A program made the translations under genes and the position numbers. This document shows positions 11,461 through 24,429 of a stretch of 64,000 nt of DNA, piece after piece (the stretch's first letter is position 1; every line of letters starts with the position of its first letter). This DNA is from Baylisascaris procyonis (Eukaryota; Nematoda; Chromadorea; Rhabditida; Ascarididae), in NCBI GenBank assembly GCA_037389465.1, contig JAZARR010000231.1:1550001-1614000 (forward strand). The letters run 5' to 3'. The notes under the pieces are model-generated. The model saw only the letters and a list, made by a program, of their open reading frames with translations, was not told where the DNA came from and made no database searches.

Positions 11461-11881
11461 TATAGGTTTAGCATTAAATAAATATTGCTCTACTTGTGCT
11501 ATCACTTTATAGTATAATCGGTTTGACCACATATACCAAGATTATTGATTATCGCTCTTCGATACCGTATTCAGCAACGGAGCATTTATGTGCGTAACTG
11601 TATATCATAATATTATATTATTCGATGTCTTCTTTATTCCATCTTCCACCCATGGATTTCTAACGAAACTTCAGTTTCTGTATTAATATTAGGAGTGTGT
11701 TCTAGTATTTTATATTTGTATTTCGTCTTGAGAATGTTTTAATGAGCTTCAAATATTATTCATATTGCTTCGATAGGTCTAATACTAAACAGAGATCAAA
11801 TAAATATTGCTCTACATGTTACCACTGTTATCACGATGCCTTCAACATCTGCACCCAGATTTATTGATTATCAGTCATCAT
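11461..11881. repeat. degenerate direct repeat flanking or ending the RT element
   Basis: About 100 bp at 11461-11560 is partly repeated at 11771-11881. Both copies hold a variant of ATAGGT, then AAATAAATATTGCTCTAC, then TTATTGATTATC, at an offset near 320 bp. It may be a terminal repeat or tail of the broken element upstream. Confidence 0.4.
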
Positions 11882-12033
11882 CGCTTGTGGTTTTGGTTTC
11901 ATACTTCTTTCGAATATATAGTTCCTTATATGCTACTTTTAATCTAGTGTGCACTCTGCACCTAATATTATGGATAAATTCTAAATGTATATTAGTTTTC
12001 ATATAGGCTCTTTTATTATATTATCCTTAAGTT

Positions 12034-12384
12034 TTGATTTTCCACTGTTATTTCGGACTATGGGATAGGTTAGTGTTATCGTGTGCAACTTTTATGTGTA
12101 TTACAATTTTTCTTCATTTAGATTTTTTCATTTATTTAGATAAGAATTCATTTTCATTCATTTCTACTTTTATCTACTCTTACTTAAGCTGTCTATATAG
12201 CTTCGTATACTCGTATGGTTATGCGTTTCCTTCTAACGATGGAGCTCGCATAACTCAGGTGCACACGTCAACGGATAAAGGCCAAAACGTGGTCACCTTT
12301 CGTTCTCATAGTCAATGTATCCGCATCTTACTTGCATTCTTACATCCATCCAGCATCCTAATAGTCGTCTACACCTTTACATAA
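12034..12384 (+). CDS. open frame, hydrophobic N-terminus, doubtful
   Basis: A 116-codon frame. The first half is T-rich and so hydrophobic (FLHLDFFIYL, FIYSYLSCLYSFVYSY). The second half, YGYAFPSNDGARITQVHTS onward, has more balanced composition. It lies just beyond the RT remnant and may be its tail. Nothing recognised, and a chance frame is possible. Confidence 0.15.
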   Translation: MIFHCYFGLWDRLVLSCATFMCITIFLHLDFFIYLDKNSFSFISTFIYSYLSCLYSFVYSYGYAFPSNDGARITQVHTSTDKGQNVVTFRSHSQCIRILLAFLHPSSILIVVYTFT

Positions 12385-13090
12385 CTATAGTTTACTAGCT
12401 TATTCGTATTCTATTTTACTTAGATAAATACTCTTTAAAACAATTCAAGGCACACCTTTTGCATTTATTTTTCTACTAGACCAACTTTCAGAATTGCCAA
12501 AAGTATACCTATATATTTGTTTTTATAATACTGCAATGCTTAATAAAGCCTATCTATATATTCATTTTACCTTCATAAAACTTTTAAGCATGTTACAAAA
12601 GGTCTGTTTGCAAATTTGTTTTTTTTTTTTTCATCTATAAAACCATAAACTTTAATTGAAGTCTACATATACATTTCAAAAATCACATGTAAATTTTGTT
12701 GCGCTACCAATAGGACTTGTGCCAAAACATTTGTAGAGATTATGAGCTTCATAACAAAATGCATTACTGGATGCTGATTATCCGTTCGGCGAGTTAACCT
12801 ATTACACGGCAACAATTCTATGTTCTCAAATGTAGCTTTTACTTGCACCATTTGGCCACAGAATCCTGTTATCTTAAAACCCTTATTGCGTTGGCAAAGA
12901 TCCAATTAACTCATTTGCATATTGCAACAATCGTCTGAAGTCGAATCGCATGAACGTTTTTTCCGATCATCTAAAGAGTTGGCTTCTTTTCAATATTGAT
13001 CACATTATTTTGCAGCAATTGAGAACAATTTGTAGCGAACGGAACGATTTCTTTAAAAAGTCGCTATTTAGCATGAAGTATTGACACAAC

Positions 13091-13811
13091 CTAGGCTATA
13101 AAAATAAGCCTATTTCTAGGTTTCACGGCAAACTTCGGATTTAGACCAGTATCAGTTTCTATAGTAATGAAGTTCAATTGCTCTGTAATGAGTTTCTTCA
13201 TTTGCTCCAATTCATTAGTTGTGTTATTGAATTTCTGCCTGTTTGTCGGTTGGTCTGTCTGCCTCTCCGTCGGTCGATCTGTCTGCCTCTCCGCCTGTCT
13301 GTCTCATTCCATTCAAATTTCATCCGCGGTCATTTCATTAAATGATGTACGGTGGTTAAGATATTCGCATAAAATCCAATATCAATCTATCAGCTCCGAG
13401 TCGACTCTGCATATATTGGCCAAGTATTCCCATTATGCTTGAAAATGTTTTTTCTTCTATAAATAAATTTCCCAACGAACATATTGCAATCTGTAATTTG
13501 TTCGAATCCTCTTCAAGATTGTCAATTTCTTTGATTGCATCATAAAGTAAAAGACATTTCAATCTTTGCAAATATTAGCGTCGATCGGAGTATAGCTCTA
13601 TTTGGGACAATCAATGCCCATATTGATTCACATGATTCGACGCCATTTTCGTTTGATGTTTCGTGCCGACATTCCTTTTTTTGCCTGAGGCGGCTGCTTG
13701 TATGTTTGCATAATAAATGAGCACATTCTGCTTAACGAGCTTAGCATATTGGCTTTCTGATGGGGGAGACGTTCGTCGTTGCTTCCATAGGATTCGTTTG
13801 CATTCGAGCAC
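13091..13811 (-). pseudogene. broken coding-like region, helical protein, unrecognised
   Basis: Three minus-strand segments look coded. 13611-13811 holds ESQYAKLVKQNVLIYYANIQ. 13356-13571 holds CLLLYDAIKEIDNLEEDSNK then LQIAICSLGNLFIEEKTFSS, a charged, helical pattern. 13091-13243 holds TTNELEQMKKLITEQLNFIT and NPKFAVKPRNRLIFIA. The last two are in different frames and separated by a CTGT-rich simple repeat (about 13245-13312), so either an intron or a break lies between them. No family is recognised. Confidence 0.3.
13245..13312. repeat. CTGT/CGGT-rich simple repeat
   Basis: Imperfect units of the type GTCTGTCTGCCTCTCC are repeated, including two close copies of a 28-base unit. It interrupts the coding-like minus-strand region. 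Confidence 0.6.
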
Positions 13812-14034
13812 GTTGAATGCGCATCTCTCTCACCGATATTTTCGACGCTACTTGCGTTCGATCCATAGATCTTATTCTCTCATAACGTAATATCATTGAA
13901 ATCATGTTTCATTTTATCCTATAAATATGCTTGATAACGGATTTGAAGATAGATTCGACTCATTTTTGAAAAAGAAGCCTTTCTCACTATTTTCCGCAAC
14001 ATTTTTTCTGTGAAAAAATTTCATATCATATTGT

Positions 14035-14400
14035 TCAAAAACAACACCATGCCGGTGTGTTGATTGTGAAGGAAGTCATTCTTTTGAATTTAGAGTGGAG
14101 GTGGAGAGAGGGGCAGGGGAGCAGGAAGAATTGTAGGGCTTCATCGTTGGAACCATTTGAGTGCCTAAGGTTGAAAATGCTCACTGATATGCTCCTTGTC
14201 AGCACATTTGCATTTGCAAAGCGCATTGCTGCAAAATCGTAATTGAGCACACCTTGGCTGTTACCTATATGCGAGTTCACGTTCGCGTGCGCGTGTGTGG
14301 GTGCACTTGCGTATGCGTTTATTTGCGTGTAGACGTGTATGCGCGTAGCCACGTGTGATTGCGTTTGCGTGCGCGCGTACTCGTACGTCTGCAGATGTGC
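14035..14400. repeat. GT/GC-rich low-complexity tract
   Basis: The stretch from about 14270 to 14400 is built of gcgtgtg- and gcgtatgc-like motifs. The open frames across it reflect this composition rather than a gene. Confidence 0.5.
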
Positions 14401-16640
14401 ACTAGTATCCTTGATCGTTTCATCGTTTCAACTCGAGAGTGACTGAATCTGAGGTCGTGATATATGATGCCATCTCATGAATGACACGAGTTCCCACTTG
14501 ATAGAAATATAATGCGCTTTTCCAGTCATAGTCTCATGAGCTAACTGTGCTCTTGGAAACGTCAGAACGTGAGAAATGAATGCAAAATGAATGCAAACTG
14601 CACGAAATACAATGATTTCGAAATGTAAACAATACTTGTGGTCAACGATGTGCCGTCACCAACGATTTTACTTATACTCGTAAACCGTACTGTACTGTGT
14701 AAGACTATACTGCAAATTAGTACAAGACACTATAACACATAACGTGGTTTTAAGCGAAGAAGTTTAGTATAAAATATAACATATATAAAAGCGTATAAGT
14801 GCAGGTACATAATATAGGTGTGCAGGTGTATATTCATTATCTACGCCCTCATTTCCACTCATGTCATCCTTAATTGGTTCGGCATCACTTCATCAGAACC
14901 GGAAGCATTGCCTATAAAAACTTCATAGGAGACTTCACCTTATTGAAACCACTGATTTCTAATCGATTATGCGAGTATAGCTGAGGGATTATGTGTCAAT
15001 CGTGTGTTTCATTTTATGAACAATTCGCCTCAGATTTTATTAATAAACGATTGATGTAATATCGAAAGTGACAAACTCGTCGAGCAACTAGAAAGAGAAA
15101 ATTTTCCCTGAGAAAATATCAAAAAGCTTTTTTACGATGTTGTCTAACATTAGCACAGGCGTGAATGTGTTGAACTGCGTCCAATGCGCTGCATGTGAAT
15201 TTTTTAAACGTTTGCATGTTTAAGAATTGCTGAAGCAAGAACATAATCTCACCAATTGATGGATACCTCGTAATTGAGTAGTATAAGTCTTTCCTGAAAT
15301 AAAAGGGCAGTAATCAGGTTATTAGATATGATGGGAGCAAAGAAATTATAGCTCGAAATGGGAAAAAAATTCATAGCTCAAGTTTATTTCAAAATTTCGA
15401 ATTTCATGAATTGATGAATTGGAAGCTTTCCATGTAAAATAAGTTTCAATTTAAAAGATTTGATTCAAATTAGTTTAGCGTCAATCCTCTCATAGAAGCA
15501 CATTAAAACTATACTCAACTTCCCTATTATGTCAAATATATATCCATAACGATTGAAAAGAATAGCCTCTATATTTAGACGATTTTAATTCTAGTGCTAT
15601 TAGTGTCTTTCAACCACTAACTATGAGGAATTCAAATTTAATGTGCGTTTTTTTTTGCATATTTTGCAATTGCATAAATTTGTAATAAGAAAATGCAAAA
15701 AAATTTCCCAATCTCAAAGAATAACTCTAGAAAAATGAAAATTTTTCATTTCGTAAACCTTTTTCGAATGAATTTTTAAATAATAAGCGAAAATTGAAGA
15801 ATCGATTTGCAAATATAAATATTTTATAGAATCATTTAATATTCGATGATAAATTTATGAGATTTCTTTTTTTTTCTGCATTTCTGAGTGATGTATTTCG
15901 CTTTGCTTTTATATGTATCGTGATCGATTATCCACTCAATGATTGCTTTCATTCTTCACATCAATTATGCTTATTCTTAAAGAAGTATGCCCTTTTCTCG
16001 TTGCGGCTAATCTCTTGCATCATCGAGGCGCTCTTCTATTAAAGTTCAAAATCGTCAAAACAGAAGGTTATCAGTGGTCATCGATTACCTCTAAGTCCAA
16101 ATGCTGACCATCATTGTCGATCAGTGCGATCGATGAATTTGATCATTGAATGTGAGGCCTCTATAGTTGTCATCAATTTCTATATGATAGCATATGAGGA
16201 AAATTGAATATTTTGGCATTTTAGCAATGTTTATCTGATTTGCAATTGTTCATTTAAATCATTTTTGAATAAGTGACAGTCATCTGTCAACTACGCTAAA
16301 TTAGAGTTATGACGATTCGCATCAATCATTTCATTTTTTGATTACTGCAAGTGTTGTTCACTGAAATGCGTCTACAGAAATTTTATACACCATTTGAGAT
16401 AAATGAAGTGATTATGTTCACAGATCAGAATACCTTATTGATCTGAACAGAATCAACCTTCATTATAGTGGGCTACCTTTCATAGAACCCCTTAGCTTTG
16501 CTAAAAATGGATACATTCTAGTTCGAATGTTCCATTAGATTGCCCTGAATTTTCCTTGGTTCTTCTTCCCCATATTAAAATGAGGAGGGGTGAGAGAGAG
16601 GTGAGAAGAAAAAACCGTTTATATACAAAATTTGCTCCAC
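14400..16640. other. intergenic, nothing recognised
   Basis: AT-rich, no open frame of note except short T-rich ones. No RNA gene seen. Confidence 0.5.
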
Positions 16641-16646
16641 GGCGCT

Positions 16647-17210
16647 TTAACTTTCCGGAATTTTTCCGGATGCCGGAGAAAAATTAGCTGCTGTGGCCAA
16701 ATAAGTACAACTCGTTGGAGAGAGAATTGTAATTGCACAATTATTTCTTATAAGTGAAAAATATTTTCCACCTGAAAATTTAACATTTAAAGTGAACGTT
16801 GCCACCTTAAAACAATAACCGTGGGAGAGAGTTGAAAGAATGTCGGAAAATTTGTTTATTGGCATCATAATGATCAAAACTTGGGATTAAGTAATAAAAA
16901 CTTTCCTCCAGTGATCGCTTGCGAGCATTTCAAAATCACATGGAAACAGGTAATTGTACTTGTCATCAATCAATATCACATTGATAGAGTTTTGAGCTAC
17001 CGATCGAATTTTGCATGAATTGTTGTTGCAATGATTGGAAAATTAGAATTACGTCTCTAGCCTCAATCGGAGCGTTATTTACATTCATAGGCAATGGTAA
17101 AAACGAAGAAATTTGTTGTTTACTTGAATAACGAGGGCCACTGGAACCGAGAAGAAGAGTGGAGATATCAAAAGCAGCGAAAATTCGTGAATTCGCCTCC
17201 GACTTCAGTT
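16647..17210 (-). pseudogene. two coding-like minus-strand segments, unrecognised
   Basis: The first segment (17210 down to 16966) follows a strong minus-strand acceptor, tttttcctag, and reads ELKSEANSRIFAAFDISTLL then IEARDVILIFQSLQQQFMQN to a stop. The second (16805 down to 16647) follows gttttaag and reads VATFTLNVKFSGGKYFSLI then ATAANFSPASGKIPES to a stop. Balanced amino-acid composition makes coding origin plausible, but no family is recognised and each ends in a stop, so they may be fragments of a dead gene. Confidence 0.25.
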
Positions 17211-17229
17211 CTAGGAAAAACAATTAACT

Positions 17230-19450
17230 CTTTGTGATTCGGATTCGGAAAAGGAGGAGTCGATCTCATGTCTCCGACTCCAAAAGAATGTAGTCGACTT
17301 TCAAATTCAACGCTGTGATCGTCTAAGGTGTTTGCTCAGGAGTAAGTCTCCACAATTCCCGGTGATTGTATCCCATTGGATGAAAGCTTTTGAATTGTCT
17401 GATTTCATTTTTCTCTTTGCATAAACAATTCCTTTTACACATATTTCCCAATCCTCTCGTCTAAAGATGCCTTCATATTTCCTGACTCAATACATCTACT
17501 AGCATCCTTATCACATTGAAGTGGCTATCGTATGTATTCATCGTATCGTTTTGACAAGAAATTTGAAACTGCTGTTTTTTTGGACTTCATTTAGCTTATT
17601 TTGCATAAAGAAACATTCCACTCGTATCACACATAAGATCTTTAGGTTTCTAAAATGATAGGAGTCTTAAGCATCAGAGGCGTCGCTGATCGTGAGCATC
17701 GAGCGATCTTTGGAGGCTTGTTTCCGAACTTTGGTGATCCTCAAACTCTGGAACCATCATAAGTGTACAGCTATTGTTTATGAAGGGTTCGTTGTACTCT
17801 TCTGCTTACTATTCTAGTTTATTTTCAACCGATAAATAACTCTCCCATAAAATAATCTTCCCCGGTGATCACCACGTAAGTTGTGAAGGAAACGATATCC
17901 TCTTGTAGTATGTCACAGGTAAAGATTTCATTGATTGCAGTATTTTGCTTCATATTCAAATAATGTGAACGTTTTAGTTCTACGATGATCCGATTCTTCT
18001 TATCGTTCACCGTCTATCAATCAATATATTTTCCCACATCGTTTTGATCACTCATATGTAGTGAATGCGGATCACAGATAGCACATTGTCATATCGTAGA
18101 TCAATTACCGTAACCAATGCAATAGTTGAAAAGGACTATGATCTTTGCATTTCAGTCCTTTTGCAAGTATCATTCTCGACTTCTATCATCGCATTACTCA
18201 ACTCAGTTATTAGTCACTCTCATAAGATATAGTCATCCTGCATTCGGCAAGTACGTGGATTAACTTTAAATAGGTGAATTGTCGCATTTATTGCTGGAGC
18301 TTGCTTCGGAGCTAGAAATGAACCAACCTGGAGCGCAAACTTTTGATCGTTTTTTTATCGTTGTTCTCTGGTGAGGTCATCAGAGAGGTTGTGCGCTGCG
18401 AATGCCTTCAAGCGCTAACTTGTAACACAAATTTCTCACGTACACGATATATGATCGCTATTTAAAGAAGATGCGATATCATACTTAAACGTCGTTCTGC
18501 ACGTTTCGCCTTTGTAAATCGTTTACTCGTGAAAACGCCTTCTTATTCTAATGCAGTCACTCAGTATCAGAAGGTCGTTTGAATAATTACTTATTGCTGT
18601 TGTAATTTTCTCTCATATAGATTTTATTTTTCTCTCTCAATTCACCTATATATCAAATGTGAATGTTGAGGTGAATGCTGCAGTTGACCAGTTTTTTCAT
18701 CGACGGTGCTATGTTTTTATGAGGCATGCACTATTAGTTCCGTATATCTTGAAATATTCGAAGAATTATTTCAAAATCAAGTTTTATGTTACAATATCAT
18801 ACGTCTCACCTTTAACTGCCATTCGTTGTTAACGTTCCAACCATGCAAGAGTAGTATTACAGTGAAAGTGTAGAAGGAGGGATTGCTAATATTTTAAATA
18901 AAGATTGATACTTATATTTCCCCCCAAAAAAGTATCTTATAAAATGCAAGTGAAGAAAGCGGATTCGAATGATTCATTTTCATTTACTAGAAGAAGAAAG
19001 CTGCCTTAACATTGAGAAATAAGCAGTAAATGCATTACAAAGGTAGCGCTCACAAGATTATCTAAATAAGAGGCAAAATATATTTTAGCTAGGCAATCTT
19101 TACAGTGATGTTGCCTTAGGAAATTTCAGCAACTACTTCTTAAGAATAAGCAGTAACGATAGATGTACACTACTGGAAAATTACTTTCCATTTAGAATTG
19201 GTCTAGAACAACGAGCATTAGGTTACATAAAACTAATCACAGTATATAGAATAACTATTAAATTACAGGGTTTAATTTATACCACCATGAATCAGTGGTC
19301 GATATCGTTATAGTGCTCATATATCTAAGAGTATTTAAATAAGGAATGAAAAGATGCAAAGGTCCCAGCTTCTATGTATAACCTACTATGGTGAGATATT
19401 GATAGATAGGCGTTCAACTTTTTTTTTTGAGCGACGAGGAGAATATATTA
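17230..19450. other. intergenic, nothing recognised
   Basis: No supported gene. Many short T-runs and moderately GC-rich patches, for example 18290-18420, without a usable frame. Confidence 0.5.
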
Positions 19451-19889
19451 TCTATAAAATTACAATATTAGTTGGAGAGAAGTTAAGAATAGTGAGAAAA
19501 AGAGTTCGGCTTTGTTAAAGCTTACAATCAAGGCCTTAAACTTGGAATCTGCAAGCTTCAAAGGCCATTTATCGACGTTCAAGAGACCTCGAGATTCAGC
19601 TGGACTATGCACTTGATAGGCGATCGAATCGAATTTCTTGAGGGTCAGGATTAAGCCGCAAGAAAGCAAAACTGTAAGACTTTCGATATTAATGAGTAAT
19701 GAAGCAATCAGCTTCAGAAGTAATTTCCTGAATTTGTTGGTAAGAAGCCTTGGAAATCCTGAAGAAAATAGTCCATAGGTACTCGCTTTAAATCGCAAAA
19801 GCATTTTTATTGCACTTGCAAAATGCACTGCATTTATATGTGTTCGTGTATGTCTGTGTGTGGCGGTATCTGTGTGTATGTACGCGCGC

Positions 19890-20050
<161 letters not shown>

Positions 20051-20109
20051 ACATACGTGCATATGTGCGTTTAGAAGCATGTATGTGCGTTTATTTCTAT
20101 GAAGGGTAG

Positions 20110-22130
20110 TTCGAGCTCGATAAACATTGAAGCTGGACTTGAGATGCTGGATGGATGTGACCAGAAAAAAGCGGTTACTTGTATTAGGTGGCTTTGTGAG
20201 GCATTTTATCTACTTTGAATTGATCTCTCTATCGTTTTCGAAGTGAGGAAGAGAAAAAGACAAAAATGCGCTTAAGAATCGATGAACATTTTACAACCGC
20301 TTAGTGGTTAAAAACTAATCTTTTTGAAAGATTCTGGGAGTGATCGTATCTGTTAAAATATTAATGCAAGGTACGGATATTCTTCTGTCTACCGGCAATT
20401 AACCTGTCCAGGTGTTCCAGTGAGTAAGATTAGAGAGCGTTCGGCATGTCACCTCCTTGAGTACGCATTTCCACTTATCTAATGCTTATGCGATGATCCA
20501 TTTCTTATCAGTGACGTTGATAAAATGATAAAGCTTCGCATATAAAATACGTTATCATTCTTCTTATCATTTGATCAAACGATTAGCGTGCAATATTCGA
20601 AAGTAAATAAGTATTCTCTATCTACGATCCTTCAAGGCATCGTATTTCAAAATGGGATGATGAAAAGAAATAGGACGAATTATATGGAGAAGTAAAGAAA
20701 CAACTGTTTTTCACTCACAGTATATTGCTTTCGTTGACGGATTTGTACTAGAAATTTTAATAACCATCATCCATCGAGGATTTATGTTTGTGTGGAGTGA
20801 TTTTGTTTTAGTTTCGATAATTTATTGGCTATATTTTCTAAGCACAAATATTTGATATATTTCACTACTGGTTACGATGAGAGTAAAGAATTTATTTCTA
20901 TTCACCGCATTTTCCAATCAACTTCATTTTCCACGCTAATCAACTTTATTACTACAAAATTTTCTCTTCTTTTATAAACTAATATGAGATTACGTTACTA
21001 TAAGTGCTAAAAAAAGTACTTAGAAATAAATATATTAGTATAGTTTGTTGGTGTAAAAACAAAAGCTGAAATTTTTACTGAAAAACTACAGCATTTTTGT
21101 TTGTTTTTTTTTTGATAAAATCAAAAATAATACGGCATAGTCGTTAGTCGTAGATTAGAGCGATGTCGGTTATATTGTTATGTCGATCGTTTAATTTCTA
21201 AGGCTCATTAGGAACCATATTTTTTTTAAATTAAGTCTTTTGCTGAGTGACTATCTTTTTCTTGGTGAACACAACATTGTAATAGATGATGATAAGGGAC
21301 CACTCATATAAGAAATGAGACTTAGTGCTGAAGAAGTTCCGTTGACATTCTCGCTCACATTTCTCATAACTAGCCTAGGTATTTTAATGAATGGCCAAAA
21401 AATAATAAACCAAGCGCAGTAATGCAATTGAGATTATGTTCTAAAGGGAAATTTCGGTTTGATTTACGTCTGTTTTCTACTTTTCCACCTGCAATTGGAC
21501 CTCTCTTTCACTTGAATGTCTTCGGTCGTTACTCGAAACTATCGCTAAAAATCGGCATTTCATTGGTGACGTTGGGCTGATCCGCTCGGTGCTTTTAACT
21601 TGTAAATGTTCGATAATTTGTGGCCCAATATATTTCAGCTGAATGTCTGCTAGACTTCAATATTTTCGTGCTAAACAAGCAAAGTTTTGACGCACTATCG
21701 AGAATTGTTTATGTGGACAGAATCGAATGGTTATCGTTCGAGGTGTTGTATTTTTTAGCTTTTCACTAAGACTGACTACAAAACTCGTTACAAATGAATA
21801 CGGTTCTATTTTTTATTTTTTTGAATATGTGAGCTTCTCTGTAGCAGTGTTATGAATTTATGCATGGATTGTGTTGAATGAATCCATCAGCAAGAATCCA
21901 ACTAAGCGGTAGTCTCGCAGCCATTCGTCTAGAAATGATGAATTCCCCTTCCGAATCGACAACATATTACTTATTGTTCACTTGCTACATCTTTTGTTTC
22001 CCACTTCCATTGCCTTTATAATTCCGTCTCTATTTTCTTACTGCGATCATTGAAAATGATTGTGGATTGAAGCACATTCAGCGCCCCGTATCGAGAGCAG
22101 AAAAACGATGGATCGATTTCGAATCCAGGA
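20110..22130. other. intergenic, nothing recognised
   Basis: No supported gene or RNA; ordinary AT-rich DNA. Confidence 0.5.
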
Positions 22131-22138
22131 GATCTACA

Positions 22139-22288
22139 GATCAATATTAGAAGCATGAAGTCGGCGGGTCAACGCCAAAAGTAGAAAATCAATAGACCGA
22201 TATTGAAAGTATGAGATCGACGGAATTCAGTGGATCAGTATCAGGGAAAGGAAGTCGGCGAACCAGCGTCGAATGCAGGAAATCGATG
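22139..22288. repeat. degenerate 94-bp duplication
   Basis: The 56 bases 22139-22194 and 22233-22288 align without gaps at roughly two thirds identity by hand count. Both contain AAGTCGGCG and end in GAAAATCAATA or GGAAATCGATG. A partly similar 38-base spacer lies between them. The block is richer in GC than its surroundings. It could also be degenerate coding DNA, since frames stay open across part of it. Confidence 0.45.
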
Positions 22289-23134
22289 TATACATCCGCG
22301 CATCTTCATCTTGAGAGTAATGAGTTGTCGTTTCGGAAACGCGTGCTCTTATATTCCGATTGTGAAGACTCATTGATCGCATCCAATGCGTAAATACAGC
22401 TTCTTCATTGCTCTCTCGACTACGTGATGCTCATCGTTGTGGCCATCTTACATGCTCGTTTCTATCTCATACTTCACATCGTCAATTCTTTATGTTCACA
22501 TCGAATGTTGAACGCAATTGTCTAATTCCTTTAGCATATTATTGTTTTTCTATAATTTGTTTTTTGTTGAAAAACATAGATTTAATTCATAAACAAATTC
22601 ACTGCATATGTTTAATAGTGATGTTTTGTGCTAAAATTTTATTTATACGTTTATGAAACGAGCATTCGTATACTCTATGCATTTATGTGGCACATATTGA
22701 TTGTTACACCATTGCAAGATTTTACCACCACTTATGCTGCTTCTTTGGGATGGTTCGATGGTTATTCGTATTAACTGGAAAATAGCGATATTAAAACAGA
22801 GTGGATGATTGGCATCTAGGAAAACGCTGTAAGATGAGAAAATAGTCTTTTTAAAGTGCTATTTTGAGCTATTTAAACGAAATCTTTCATTAAGCTATCG
22901 CTGGAATGAGCGGTGGCATAAATCCATCACCGTATATATATGATAATTTAAATTCAAGCTTATAACTACGAGACGTTTATAATGCTTTTAGAAGCATATT
23001 CCTAAGCACTTCATCTTAGGCTGCCTTCCAGTGAAAGTTCAAGAAGGAAAATTAGTAGACCTCGCGGGGTAATGTGGAATCTAGATCAACTTTCCGATGT
23101 ACTAAAGATTATTTGAAGATTTCATCCTGTCCCG

Positions 23135-23139
<5 letters not shown>

Positions 23140-23199
<60 letters not shown>
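23140..23199. repeat. (TA)n microsatellite
   Basis: An uninterrupted TA tract of about 60 bp. Confidence 0.97.
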
Positions 23200-23200
<1 letters not shown>

Positions 23201-23370
23201 GAGGTAGGACGAGACACTTGCTGAGGTTTTACCCGAAAAAACATAGAAGGCGCTTGTCAACACATGTTGTTCGCTTCAGTGCATATGCTTGAATATCACT
23301 CAATTGCACTTTTCATTTTTTCTTTCTCTTTTGCACTCTAAAATCTTTTTCTTACATTTTTCCACATCAG

Positions 23371-23515
23371 GTGTCATGTCTGTAGGTGCAGAACCATTCA
23401 CCTCCTTCTCCCCCTCCTCAGTCAACCATTGGAGTCTTCCCCCTTCAAAGAGCACAAATTATTGCATTTCAGAGGAATTCAACCGAGGACAGGTGGATGG
23501 GGCAGAGGGACATAA
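23371..23515 (+). CDS. candidate exon of an unrecognised gene
   Basis: A long pyrimidine tract ends in ttccacatcag at 23370, and a strong donor AA|gtaagg follows at 23516. Between them one frame stays open for the full 145 bp and reads MSVGAEPFTSFSPSSVNHWS, then NYCISEEFNRGQVDGAEGH. The block is clearly less AT-rich than its surroundings. I recognise no family. A second frame is also open over most of the block, so the frame choice rests on being the one open from the acceptor. Neighbouring exons were not found with confidence. Confidence 0.35.
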
Positions 23516-23599
23516 GTAAGGAAAGTGAGTCGGAAATTGCATTGCGCTCTTTCGTAATGGGCCTTTAAGAGTTGGATTTGTTCACATAAGTTTGCGTAT

Positions 23600-23836
23600 T
23601 TGCGTTTATATATGTATAATTGTGTCTGTCTGTCTACTCGGTCGGTAGTTCCAACTCAAGGACTTCCCAGGATGCAGTTATGGGATTTTAATGGGTATAA
23701 GTCATCGAAGGTGATATTCTATGCATTATTTTACTCAGATCCATCGACTTTCAAAGAAGTTAAAGAGATTTTAAAATGCATAAAAATATGCGTTCATTTT
23801 ACGGCGATTGGATCGAAAGAAAGCGATTTTTGTTGA
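23600..23836 (+). CDS. open frame downstream of candidate exon, doubtful
   Basis: A 78-codon frame including LPRMQLWDFNGYKSSKVIFY and DPSTFKEVKEILKCIKICVH. It lies 84 bp after the candidate exon donor. It has reasonable composition but no recognised match and no clear splice frame linking the two. Confidence 0.15.
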   Translation: MRLYMYNCVCLSTRSVVPTQGLPRMQLWDFNGYKSSKVIFYALFYSDPSTFKEVKEILKCIKICVHFTAIGSKESDFC

Positions 23837-24429
23837 AGATCTATACGAGCGATCGGCTTCATCAAAACATAGAAAGTAAATATTCTATGGATTTGTAAAA
23901 ATAAATAGGCAGTCACATATGATACAAAGCTTCTTTGATTAGCTTCCTCACTTATTTTAGTTTAGGGTTATTCGAAAGCATGTGAAATTGTTAAGAAAGA
24001 ATGAAAAATCGAGAATTTACATAATAACTTGGGGATTTTTTGTCGCTTCCATATCTTATTGCAGATTTTTTTCATTGAGGTTACATCGAAAAGATAGCTT
24101 CATATTTAGAATTATAATAGTGAATGATTTCAGTGAATATCCTCACAGCAATTGGCGATAACATTTTGCGTTAATGTTGCGCATGTTGTGAACGCATTAT
24201 TACTATAAGCATATGAGCAGCGATGAGTAACTACAATATGAAGCTTCTTAAGAAGTTCATTTTTATATCTGAGTGGACATTCATGGAGGTCTGTCTTCGT
24301 TGCAAGCGCTGTGTACCTAATGAATTTGAGATGAACCTGAACATGAACCTTCAGAAGGACTCAGACTCCGGAGTAGCGTGTTTGCAGATAAATTACAATT
24401 TATACAAAATTAACAGCTAGAGAGGGTTG

